From NCBI GenBank assembly GCA_964409685.1, contig CAYPEJ010000010.1, forward strand, positions 62,001 through 126,000: DNA of 64,000 nucleotides. The letters run 5' to 3'. This DNA comes from Clostridium_AI sp964409685. Its GTDB lineage: Bacteria > Bacillota > Clostridia > Lachnospirales > Lachnospiraceae. Under the pieces are notes generated by a model. It was not told the DNA's origin. It ran no database searches and saw only the letters and a program-made list of their open reading frames with translations. The translations under genes were made by a program, and so were the position numbers. How positions within the stretch are numbered: position 1 is the stretch's first letter; each line of letters starts with the position of its first letter. Positions 42,527-56,200 of this stretch are shown piece by piece.

Positions 42527-44290
42527 ATGCAGTACTATTCAACTATTAAAGAACTTGTAGATAGGACATGCAACCTTTTTCAAACAAGGGATGCCTTCAT
42601 CTTTAAACAAGGAGAGGAGTATTTCAAAAAGCAATATGGTGAATTCCAAGAAGATTGTAACCACATTGCGCAGCAACTTGTAAAACAAAACGTTACCGAC
42701 GTTCATATTGCATTACTTGCACGAACATCTTACCAAGGATTAGTTGCGCTGTTTGGAAGTATATTCGCCTCCAATACTTGCGTTGTACCAGATTTCAATT
42801 ACACAGTAGATGCATTGGAAGATTTATATGCAATGGCAGATACCTACATTCTTTTATATGATGAAGAATTTAAGGAAAAAGCAGAAGAATTACAAGTGCG
42901 TTCGAATGTGATTGAAAGAATTATTTCCATTCAAGAACTCTTACATACAGAAAGGGATTTATCTGTCCAGTTGCCAAAACAAGAACCAGACCATCCTGCC
43001 ATTATTTTGTTTACTTCTGGAACAACTGGAAAGAGCAAAGCAGTTGTACTAACTAATGAAAATATTTGTTCCAATGCCTGCGCATCTGCAGAAAATTATG
43101 GTGCAGAGGAAGTATCAGAAACGTATGGAAGTACGTCTATCGCAATTTTGCCAATTCATCATTCACTTTTTCTAGCATTTATTACAACACATATGCAAGA
43201 AGCAGAAGCTATTTATTTTAATACCAATATCGCATCTCTTATGCATGATATGCAAATTATTCGTCCTTGTTCCATGACAGTAATTCCTGTCATTGTAGAA
43301 CAAATCTATAATGAAGTTATGAAACAGTCTCAACAAAATCCTAATATTCCAATCAGTAAAATTCTTCGTAAAATCACAGGTGGCAGATTATATGGTATGG
43401 CATGTGGTTCAGCGAAATTAGATCCCAAATATATTAAGGCATTCTGGGATTGGGGAATTGTAATAAGTGAAGGTTACGGTATGACAGAGGCATCCCCAAC
43501 CATAACAAATAATAACTTCAAAAACTTCAAAATTGGTTCCGTAGGAAAACCACTTCCAGGAATTGAGGTAAAAATCGTGGATGGTGAGATATGGACGAAA
43601 AGTAAATGTGTCATGAAAGGATACTACAAAGATGAAGAAAGTACAAAAGAAGTACTAGAGGATGGATGGCTTAAAACAGGAGACTTAGGGTATCTAGACG
43701 AAGAGGGATTCCTATTTATCACAGGACGAAAGAAGAATCTTATTATCTTGTCCAACGGTGAAAATGTATCTCCAGAGGAATTAGAAGTACTTTTAAATCG
43801 TGAAGAGTCCATATCGGAAGCAATGGTTCATGAATTTCATGGTACCATTGCAGCAGAAATCTATCTTGATAAATGGCAAGACTATAGTGCTGAATTTCTT
43901 TGGAATCTGGTAAAGACTAGTATACATAATGTCAATCGACAACTTCCTTCTTACAAAAAAATTCAAACCTTTCGAATACGAAAAGAACCATTCCCACGAA
44001 ATCGTATGAAGAAATTACTCCGCTCAGATTTAGGAAAAAGTACATATATTACACCACCAATGGTTGAAAATAGAAAACCAGAAAGCGAATTAGAGCAGAA
44101 AATTGCAGATATCTTTCAAGACGAATTAAACTTAAATGACATTAATGTAAATGATAAGTTCTTCGAAATTGGAGGAAACAGTCTATTAGCAACCCGTGTT
44201 GTAAATAAACTTTCTAAAGAATTAAATGTGAAAATCTTAGTAACTGATATTTTTGAACATCCTAGCATTTTAGAGATGGCTGAATATGTA
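42527..44290 (+). other. NRPS loading module: acyl-AMP ligase-like domain and carrier T0
   Basis: Residues 1-505 resemble fatty acyl-AMP/CoA ligases rather than amino-acid adenylation domains: LFTSGTTGKSKAVVLTNENI, SEGYGMTEASP, LKTGDLGYLDEEGFLFITGR. The carrier follows (DKFFEIGGNSLLATR, Ser552). It should activate a carboxylic acid and pass it to the first condensation domain, giving an acylated product. Chain length cannot be read from sequence. Confidence 0.8.
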
Positions 44291-47200
44291 GAAATGCTTG
44301 CACCAGCAGAATATGCAAAGGTTGAACAAGTTCAAACAAAGGACTACTATAAAATGTCTGCACTTCAAAAACGAATGTATCAGATTTATCAATCCGATCC
44401 AGAAAGTACTGCCTACAATATTCCTATATTCTATAAATTAGAACGTATGCCTGATATAGAAAAACTAAAAGCAGCGTTACTAGAACTGACAAAACGCCAT
44501 GAAATCATGCGTACAAGCTTTCATAATTGGGGTGGTGACTATATACAAAAAATTGAAGAAGAAGCCGTTATTGATTTTCAATTTACTAAGTTCGAACAAG
44601 GGGCTGAGCAATGTCTTGCAAAAGTCGTAGAAAAGTTTGTAAAACCATTTGATTTAGAAAAAACACCTCTATTTCGTGTTGAACTGGTACAATGCAATGC
44701 CGATGTTTATCTCCTTATGGATCTTCATCATATTATATCTGACGGAACCTCTGTGTATCTTATGTTTAAAGAATTAAACGAATTATATACAGGAAAAACA
44801 TTAAAACCGATTGGATTACAATATAAGGATTACAGTGAATGGTTACAAAAAGAAGGACAAAAAGAAATTTTGCCTCAAAAGAACTATTGGATTGAACGCT
44901 TTCACGAAGAAGCTCCAATCTTAGATATGCCATTGGATCATCCACGTCCAAAAGACAAGTACAACGAAGGTAATTGTAAATCCTTTGAGTTAGATACATT
45001 ATTCACCAATCGGATACAAGAATATTGTCTAAGAACTGGCAACACACTTTTCTCTGTATTATTATCTAGTCTTATGTGTGTATTGACCAAATATAGTCGA
45101 CAAGAAGACATTGTTATAGGAACATCGGTTTCTGGACGAACAAGACAAGAAACGGAACAAATGCTTGGTATGTTTGTTAATACGTTGCCTATTCGAGCAT
45201 TTCCAAAGAAAGCACTTCCTTTTGATGCTTTTTTGCAGGAAGTAAAGGAAGATTACATTCAAGCATTAGCTAATCAAGACTATCCATTTGACGAATTAGT
45301 AGAAGCGTTACATATTACTTGGGATATGACAAGAAATCCACTATTTGATGTAATGTTTGTCCTTCAAAATGAAGAAACTCCTGAAGGCAGATTAGGGGAT
45401 ATTCCTATGACATTTTTATCTCAAGATTTATTTCAAGATAATAAAGATGCACAGTGTGATTTATCTTTAGAAGTTCGAGAATCCAATGGTAAATTGACGT
45501 TAAACTGGGAATATAGGAGTGACCTCTATGAAGAAATGACAATTGATCAACTGGAAACACATTTTACTGTATTTTTGGAATCCATTCTATATGATGATAC
45601 ACAAAAAATTGGCGAAATTTCTATTATGAGTGAAGTTGAGAAAGAGATGGTTCTTACCTCTTTCCAAACGTCTCAAAATAGTAGCATGCCATTGAAAGCT
45701 AAGGATTATCCAGATACCATTATTGAACTATTTGAACAACAGGTAGAGAAATCACCAAATGCCATTGCTGTTGTATACGAAACAGATGTCTTAACGTATC
45801 AAGAGTTAAATGAAAGGGCAAATCAAGTTGCTTATGCTCTTCGAAAACGTTCGATACAGCCAAATGACTTCGTCGCTCTCATTGCAGAAAAGAGTATCGA
45901 AATGATAGTTGGTATCTACGGTATCTTGAAAAGTGGTGCCTGCTATGTACCTATGGACCCAGCGTATCCAAAGGATCGATTGTTGTATCAGTTAGAAGAC
46001 TGTAAGCCAAAAGCTATCGTTGCATATTATAATACTTGGAATCAAGACAGTACGGATAAACCAAGGAACGAAGACTATCAAGATTCCATATCATTACTGG
46101 GACAACTACAAGATTATGGTCTTACAGATGATGTCATATGGTTACATAAAATGGATCAATCTAACTTACAGAGTGAACCAACTACGAATCCTCCTATTGT
46201 AAATACCTCTAGTGACTTGGCTTATGTCATCTACACTTCTGGAACAACAGGACAGCCAAAGGGTGTACTAATTGAACAAAAAGGACTTGTGAATTTATCA
46301 ATTGCCTTCAATAAGGCTTACAAAATGACCCATAGTGATCGCATACTACAATTTGCGTCTTTTTGTTTTGATCAATCAGTAAGTGATATTTTTTCAGTTC
46401 TACCAACGCAAAGTACTGTTTGTATCATTCCAGAAGAAATCCGAAGAGATCCCGACAAACTTACGGAATATGTAAATGAAACAGCCGTTACTATTTTACC
46501 ACTGACCCCATCGTATTTAAATTTGTTAGAGCCAGATAAGATGCCTACCGTTCGTTTGGTTGACGCAGGAGGGGAAGCTGCCAATTTAGAAGTACTAAAG
46601 CAGTGGGTAAGTGCAGGAAAAGAAGCTATCAATTCCTATGGACCTACAGAGGTAACTGTCAATTCCACATATTGCTATATTACACAAGATACCAAAATAC
46701 TAACAATTGGTAAGCCACTTGATAACTTAAATATTTTTATTATGCATGATAAAAATTTATGTGGTATCGGTGTGCCTGGTGAATTATGCATTGCAGGAGT
46801 AGGCGTTGCAAGAGGATATTTAAATAAGGAATCCTTAACAAACGAAAAATTCACACCAAATCCATATGGAGAGGATAAGATGTATCGAACGGGAGATCTT
46901 GCTCGTTGGCTTCCAGATGGAACCATTGACTTTTTAGGACGAATCGATGATCAAGTAAAAATACGTGGCTATCGTATTGAGCTAGGTGAAATTGAAAATG
47001 TTATCCGTCGAGTACAAAACGTAAAAGATGTAGCTGTTATTGTCAGAAAGGATGCTCTTGGTGAAAATGCAATTTTCGCATATTATGTAGCAGAAGAGCC
47101 ATTAGATACGGATTTTGTTAAAATTGCCATTGCAGAAAAACTTCCACATTACATGATGCCATCTGGTCTTATGCAAATCGAAAAAATACCAATGACCACA

Positions 47201-50200
47201 AGTGGAAAACTCAATAAGAGGGCACTTCCAACGATTACTATAGACTTGAACGAGGGATATGTAGCACCAAGAACAAAAAATGAAGAACTCTTGTGTCATG
47301 CATTTTGTACGGTATTGGGAACTGAGCGAATTGGAATTAAAGATGATTTCTTTGAAATGGGTGGTCATTCTTTAAAAGCTACAAAATTACTTAACATGAT
47401 AGAAGAATTCACACAGATTCGATTATCTGTGAAGACAATTATGACTTTACGAACTCCAGAGCGAATTGCAGCAGAATTAGCATCTCAAAATGATACTACA
47501 GAATATATTCCGATTCCAAAATCAAGTACAAAAGAATACTATCCTATGTCATCGGCTCAAAAAAGAATGTATCTGCTCAATCAAATTGATCCAGATAACA
47601 TTACCTATAATATGCCATTTGGTATTTGTTTAACTGGAACAGTACGTGCAGAAGATGTGAAAAATACTTTGGTAACCTTAATGGAACGTCACGAAATTTT
47701 ACGAACTGCATGTGTACTAGTAAATGGTGAGCCAATGCAGAAGATATATGATTCTGTTGAACCAGACTTTATTTATCTTGATTTTTCTTCCGAAGACAAT
47801 CATACCCAAGAAAGTCTTATGGAATCTTTCGTAAAACCATTTGATTTATCTCAAGCGCCGTTGATACGTGCAGAACTTGTGGAATGTAAAAATTGCAGTT
47901 ATCTATTTTTTGATATGCACCATATTATATGCGATGGAGTAAGCATGAATGTAATCTCCAATGAATTTACACGTATCTTTGCTGGTGAAATGTTGCCGCC
48001 CGTCAAGAGACATTACAAGGACTATAGTGAATGGATGTCTACACGAGACCTATCTGCCCAGAAACAGTACTGGTTACAGCAATTTTCTGATGATATTCCT
48101 ACATTGGATATGGCAACTGATTTTCCAAGACCAAAAGTACAAAGTTATCGTGGTGGCATGGTTAGTTTGAAAACAGGAAAACGACTTTATGAGAAGATAA
48201 AGACATATGCAAAATCACAAGAAGCAACGGAATATATGATATTTTTATCCGCACTTATGGTCTTACTTGGAAAATATACGCGACAAGAGGATATCGTAAT
48301 TGGTAGTCCAATTAGTGGAAGGGTTCACCCAGATACGGAATCCATGATAGGAATGTTTGTCAATACTCTTGCTATGCGTGGAAAACCAGAGCGTGAAAAA
48401 ACCTTTTCTACATTTTTAAATGAAATGAAGAAACATTGTTTGAATGCATTTGAAGCACAAGAGTACCCATTTGAAGAATTAGTGGACTGTGTAGTGCAAA
48501 AGCGTGATGTATCAAGAAATCCTCTCTTTGATATTATGTTTGCTATGCAAAATGTTGAGTTTATGCATTCCGAGTTGAAAGTCGACGATTTGGCACTCAT
48601 TGAACATATGACCGTAACATCTAAATTTGATATGACATTTGATGTTACCGAACTAAATCACGATTTTCTAATCGAGATTGAATATTGTAGCGACTTATAT
48701 AAACGTGAGACAGCAAGACGCATTGGAGAGCATCTTGTAACATTACTTGACCAAATTACGGATAACAAAGAAGATCTTACAATTGGGGATTTCGAAGTGC
48801 TTACACAAGAGGATCAACAACTCCTAATGCAAATAAATCAAAATACGATGCTTGAAAATAACAGGAACTTTGGGGAAATCGATTTGGAGAAAAGAGATAC
48901 TACCATTATAGACTTATTTGAATATGAAGTATCCCAAAATCCAAATGCAATAGCTGTCCGTTATGGAAAAGAAACTCTTACCTATCAAGCCTTAAATGAA
49001 AAGGCAAATCAACTTGCACATTATTTAAGAGGACTTAACATTGGCTCAAATGATTTCGTTGCATTGATCGCAGAAAAAGGATTGCATATGATAATCGGTA
49101 TCTACGGAATTCTAAAAAGTGGTGCAGCTTATGTTCCAATCGATCCAGCTTATCCAATGGAAAGACTTTCATACATTTTAGATGACTGTAAACCAAAAGC
49201 AATCTTGTATCACTATGAACAAGAAGAAAACCCGGATTATCAAGATAGTAGAGAGTTCATTTTGACATATTCACAAAGGGATACTGTACCTGTAATTCAT
49301 CTATCAGAACATATGTTTGATACACAGGAAATTGTTAATCCAAATTCTATTACTTGTAAACATGATTTAGCTTATGTCATTTATACATCTGGTACAACTG
49401 GAAAACCAAAGGGTGTTTTAATTGAACATGGTGGATTATTAAATCTTTCCATTTCGTTTAATCGTGCCTATCAAATGCAAAAAAATGACGTAGTCCTGCA
49501 GTTTGCTAGCTTTTGCTTTGATCAATCTGTTAGTGATATCTTCTCGGTAATTCCGACGACTAGTACGTTATGTCTCATACCAGAGGGATATCGTAGAGAC
49601 CCTGATAAGTTAGTAGAATATGTAAATCAAACTGGTGTTAGTATTTTACCATTAACTCCTTCTTACATAAAATTATTAAAACCAGCCGATATGCCGAACA
49701 TACGTTTGCTAGATGCTGGTGGAGAAGCTTCTGATCTTAACGTACTCAAAAAATGGGTTGCAGCAGGTATACAAGTTATGAATTCTTATGGACCTACGGA
49801 AGCAACTGTAAATACTAGTTATTGTTATATTTCCGAAGAAACCAAGTTACTTACAATTGGGAAACCATTAGATAATCTACAAGTATGGATCTTGGATGGC
49901 ATGAACATGTGTGGCATTGGTATGCCTGGAGAACTTTGTGTATCGGGGATCGCATTGGCAAGAGGATATCTAAACCGAACAGACTTAACCGAAGAGAAAT
50001 TTGTCACCTTATATCATACCTTGGCATCTGAACTTTGCAATGAAAATCCAAGAATCTACCGAACTGGGGATCTTGCACGATGGCTACCAGATGGTTCGAT
50101 TGAATACTTGGGACGAATTGATGATCAAGTAAAAATTCGTGGCTACCGTGTGGAACTTGGTGAGATTGAATCCGTTATTCGTAGTATGCCAGAGATTAAG

Positions 50201-53200
50201 GATGCAGCAGTTATTATGGAACAAAGAAATACGGATGGAGATACCAATCGTAATGCACAAATAAATTCAGACCCTATCCTATTAGCGTTTTTTGTATCCG
50301 ATAAAACGGTTGATATTTCTACCTTGCGAAATGCATTATTAGAAGTACTTCCTAAATATATGATACCTTCCGCATTTATGCAAATTGATAAAATACCACT
50401 TACCAACAGCGGAAAACTTAATAAAAAGGCACTACCAGTCATAGAATTTCATCCAGAAGAAACGTATCTTGCACCGAGAAATGCAACAGAAGAACTTTTA
50501 TGTACTCTATTTGCTCAGGCACTCCAAGTTGAATTAGTTGGAATACAAGATGACTTCTTTGAAATAGGTGGACATTCGCTTAAAGCAACGAAACTTATCA
50601 ATGCCATTGCTCAAGAAACAGGAATATCTCTTTCAATTAGCAGCATTTTCCGCAATGCAACAGTTGAAAAACTAGCAGAATACATGAATCGCTTTTGTGA
50701 AACTACATATCAATCAATTCCAAAGGCAGCTCCAAAAGCGTATTATCCTATGTCATCTACTCAGAAAAGGATGTATGTGGTACATCAGATGGAACCTGAA
50801 AGTGTTTCTTACAATATGCCATTTGCAATTAAACTATCTGGTACAAGCAAGGAGACTGTAAAAGAGGCATTGCAACAATTATTGCAGCGCCATGAGATAT
50901 TGCGCACGGAATTTAAAGTAATTGAAGAAGAACCAGTCCAATGTATTCTTGAACATGCTGAGCCTAATTTTACATATAAGAAAATAAATCGCCAAATGTC
51001 ATCCAGTGAGTTAACGGACGAATTAAAACGTACCATGAAACAATTTGTACGTCCTTTCCAACTTTCCAAAGCACCTCTTTTACGTGCAGAGTATGTAGAC
51101 TTGGATGAGGAAACATATTTATTCATGGATTTACACCATATTGTGACGGATGGAATCAGTATGGATATTCTTATGGATGAATTCAAACGACTTTGTGAAG
51201 GGGAAGAGTTACAACCACTAACGGTTCAATACAAGGACTACAGTGAATGGTTAGCGACGCAAGATTATTCCATCCAAAAGGAGTTCTGGGTACAACAATT
51301 TGCAGACGAAATTCCAATCTTAGATATGCCTACAGATTTCCCAAGACCACAAACGCAAAGTTATCGTGGTGGAATGGTTGCTGTGTATACTGGAAAAGAC
51401 TTAGGAAGTGCAGTGAAGGCATTTGCAAAACGAAAAAATGTAACAGAATATATGATTTTCCTTTCTACAGCCATGGCATTACTTGGACGGTACGCAAATC
51501 AAGAAGATATTGTCATCGGTAGTCCAGTAAGTGGCCGAACACACAAAGATACGGAAACTATGCTTGGAATGTTTGTAAACACTCTTGCTATGAGGGGAAA
51601 ACCTGAGAAAGGAAAAGCATTTTCAACGTTACTAGAAGAAGTAAAAGAGTATTGCTTACAGGCATATGAATATCAAAATTACCCATTTGAAGAACTTGTA
51701 GAAGAAATTGATGTAGGGAGAGATGTATCCAGAAATCCACTATTTGATGTTATGCTTGTTTTGCAGAATACTGGAAAGGAAGAGGAACAAAACATCATCA
51801 CAAGTGAAGAAGTAGCGTCCAAATTCGATCTTACCTTTGATATATCAGAAGTAAATGAGGATTTCCGTATTGAGATCGAATATTGTAGTGATCTATTTTT
51901 ACGGGAGACTATTGAGCAAATGGGAATGCGTTTTCTATTCCTTCTATCACAAGTTGTTGAAAATGACAGTATTTCCATCGGTCAACTTAACTTAATGACA
52001 GAAACAGATAAAAAACAAATTGCACAATTAAACGATACTAAGGTGTCCTATGATACAGAAGCCACTTTAGTTTCACTATTTGAAAAGCAGGTAGCAAACT
52101 CACCTGATACGATTGCTGTAATCTGTGGTGATGTGAGCATTACTTATGCACAATTGAATGAGCAAGCCAATAGAATTGCCTATTTACTTCGCCAACAAGG
52201 AATTGAGAGAAATTCGATTGTTCCGATCATAGGAGATAGAAGTGTTTACTTAATTAGCGGAATTTTAGGCATCTTAAAATCTGGTGCCGCGTATCTCCCA
52301 TTAGATCCAGAGTATCCTAATAATCGTATTTCCTATATGCTTTCTCATAGTAGGGCGACTTGCGTAGTAGCAGAGGAGAAGTATTTCAGTAAATTGCCAG
52401 AGACTTGTTGTCGAATTTCACTTCTCAATTGCCTAGAAGGAGCAGAAAATTCTGCAGTAAATTCTGCAATAGTAAGTGCAAATCCTAATCCAGTGAACAC
52501 CAGCAAAGACTTAGCTTACGTACTGTATACTTCTGGCTCTACAGGTGAACCAAAAGGAGTTATGATTGAGCATCAGCAAGTTGTGAATTTTATAAAGGGT
52601 ATGGAAGTTTCCACAACCATTACAAACTTCCGTCATATTATTAGTTTAACGACGATATCCTTTGATATCTTTGGATTGGAATGTCATTTACCACTTGTAA
52701 ACGGTATGACCATTACGCTGAGTCAAAATAAAGAGGATATGGATGCAAATCTAGTAGCGGATATGATATTGCGTAATCATATAGAAGTGATACAGTCTAC
52801 CCCTTCCCGCTATCGTTTGCTTTTACAGGGAAAACGCTTCCGTGAGGCATTGCATTCCATTCGATTATTATTGGTAGGTGGGGAAGCACTCCCTATGGAT
52901 TTACTGGAAGAATTGCGTTCCTACGAATCTATGCAGATTTTAAATGTGTATGGGCCAACTGAAACAACCATTTGGTCTTCTGTAAAAAATGTAACGAATG
53001 TTGAAAGCAAATTAACCATTGGAACACCAATTGCCAATACACAGTTCTACATTATTGATGAAATGCATCACATTTTACCTGTTGGTCTAAAAGGGGAATT
53101 ATGTATCGGTGGTGATGGTGTCGGTAGGGGCTATTTACATGCACAGGAATTGACACAGGAACGCTTTATTACATTAGAAAATGGCATACGTGTGTATCGT

Positions 53201-56200
53201 ACTGGTGACCTTGCATCTATTCGTACTGATGGAGAGATTAATTATCATGGGCGTATGGATTTCCAAGTGAAAATACGTGGATATCGTGTTGAGTTAGGGG
53301 AAATTGAAAATGCTTTGTTATCTTTAACGGAGATTCAAGACGCTGTTGTAATTGCATTTGGAAATACTGCTGAAAAGGAACTTTGTGCTTATTATGTAGC
53401 ACAACAGGAGTTAGATATTAGTGAATTACGCATGAAGCTAGGGGCAAAATTGATATCATATATGATACCTGATTATTTTGTGCGATTAGACAAACTCCCT
53501 GTTACACCAAATGGTAAGATTAATCGAAAAGCCTTGCCTGCGCCTTCCACTACAAACAAAGCAGTTACCACATATTCTGCGCCTTTCACAGCTATGGAAC
53601 ATATGGTCTGTGATGTATTCGCTCGTATTTTAAAATTAGATAAGGTAGGAATGGATGACGATTTCTTCTTACTTGGTGGAAATTCTTTAAAAGCAGTTTT
53701 CATAATCAATGGAATAGAAGAACGATGTGGCATTCGTATTACCATTATGGATGTATTCCGCAATACGACACCTAAGAAAATTGTCTCATTATTGGATTCC
53801 GCTAAACATTATGAACCAATTCCTATGGCAGTAGAAAAAGAATGTTATCCTATGTCATCTACACAGAAAAGAATGTATCTTGTTAGTATGCTCGATCCAT
53901 CTGGAATTGCTTATAATATTCCATTTGGAATGAATAGCAAGGAATCTTTAGAACCAACTCGATTAAAAGAGAGTATGCAGTACGTAATACAAAGGCATGA
54001 GATACTTCGTACCATTTTCTATATGGAAAATGATGTTCCAATGCAGAAGATTCTTACACATGTTGATGCAGATGTAACTTTCTTGGATTTCTCTGATAGA
54101 AAATATGAACCTCTTGCTTTAGCAGATGTAATGCATACGTTTATAAAACCATTTGACCTAACAAATGCACCACTAATTCGTTTACAACTTATACATTGGG
54201 CAGATGGATCAACGCTTCTTTTCGATATGCATCATATTATTAGCGATGGTACAAGTCTTAATTTAATTGTAGATGAACTTTTACGCATTTATCGTGACGA
54301 AACATTACCTCCTGTTACGACGCAATATAAGGATTATAGTGAGTGGATGCATGCAAGGGATTTATCTGAGCAGCAAGCGTTCTGGATTGCACAATTTCAG
54401 GATGAACTCCCTGTTCTTGATATGCCAACAGATTGGAAACGTCCACTTGTGCAAGATTATCATGGTGACACAATTACCACTCCAATCCATGCTGAAGTAA
54501 AACAAAAACTCTTAGCATGCGCACAAAAAGAAGAAGTTACCGAATACATGCTTTTACTATCTGCCACAATGATTTTACTATCAAAATACTCTTCACAATC
54601 GGATATCATAATCGGAAGCCCAGTGAGTGGAAGAGTACACAAAGATACAGAACAAATGATAGGTATGTTTGTCAATACACTTGCTATGAGGGGAAAACCA
54701 GAACCTGATAAAACAGTTCACACACTTTTACAAGAAGTAAAAGAATACTGTTTACAGGCATTTGCTCATCAAGAGTACCCATTTGAAGACTTGATTGAAG
54801 CACTAGAAGTGAATCGAGATCTAGGACGAAATCCTTTGTTTGATGTTATGTTCGCATTTCATAATGAACACGAAGATACACATAACCAATTGCAATCCGT
54901 GATCGAGGATAACAGCGTAACTGCCAAATTTGATCTAAGCTTCCATATATCCAACCAAAATGGTGGATATGTACTTGAATTAGAATATTGCACTGCATTG
55001 TATAAACGAGAAACCGCAGTCAGGATGATACAACATTTTATAAGCATCTTACTTAAAATGATACAAAATACGCATTGTACAATCAGTGACCTTATTATGA
55101 CGACTCAAGAGGATATTGCAAAAATTGCAGAAATAAACAACACCACGATTGACTATGATTCTAATAGTACGATATCTGAATTATTCCAGCAACAAGTAGC
55201 ATTACATCCAGATGTCATCGCAATTAAGTGTGGTAATGAACACGTAACATATCACGAATTAGATCAACAAGCCAATCGAATTGCAAATCATCTTAGAACA
55301 CTGGGAATTGAACGAGACAACATCGTAGCAGTACTAGGAGAAAGAAGTGTTTCACTAATAGCTAGTTTACTTGGTATTCTGAAATCTGGCGCGGCATACC
55401 TTCCACTGGATCCAGAATACCCAGCCGACAGAATTCAATATATGCTCAATCATAGTAAAGCATCCTATGTAATTGTAGAGGACACATATTTTGAAAAAAT
55501 ACCAGCTAGTTGTAATTGTATTTCAATGGATATTGCGAAAGACCAACGTATATCATGTGAAACTCCATGCCGAATAAACGAGAGCCACGATTTGGCTTAT
55601 GTAATCTATACTTCAGGTTCAACAGGCACACCAAAAGGTGTCATGATTGAACACAAACAATTGGTGAATTTTATTCGTGCAATGGAACAAGCGATTAATA
55701 TCCAACAGTATAGTCGCATTCTAAGCCTCACAACTATTTCTTTCGATATCTTTGGATTAGAAAGTCATCTAGCACTTGCAAATGGTATGACCATCACATT
55801 AAGTCAAAAACGACAAGACATTGATGCCAAAGCCGTTTCTGAAATGATATTACGTGACCAGATTGAAGTTATTCAATTTACACCTTCTCGATTTAAACTA
55901 TTGCTACAAGAAGAAAGTTTTCAGTCTGCATTATCGAATATAAAACTGGCCATAGTAGGTGGAGAGCCATTTCCAGATGAATTATTGGCGCAACTTCGCA
56001 AATATCCAAACTTACGGATTATCAATGGATATGGGCCAACAGAAACAACGATATATAGTTCGATAAAAGAGCTAACAGATCCAAAAACCGTATGCACCAT
56101 AGGTAAACCGCTTATGAATACACGATACTATATTATGGATAGCTCTATGCATATGCTGCCCGTTGGCGTAAAAGGCGAACTATGCATTGGTGGCGATTGC

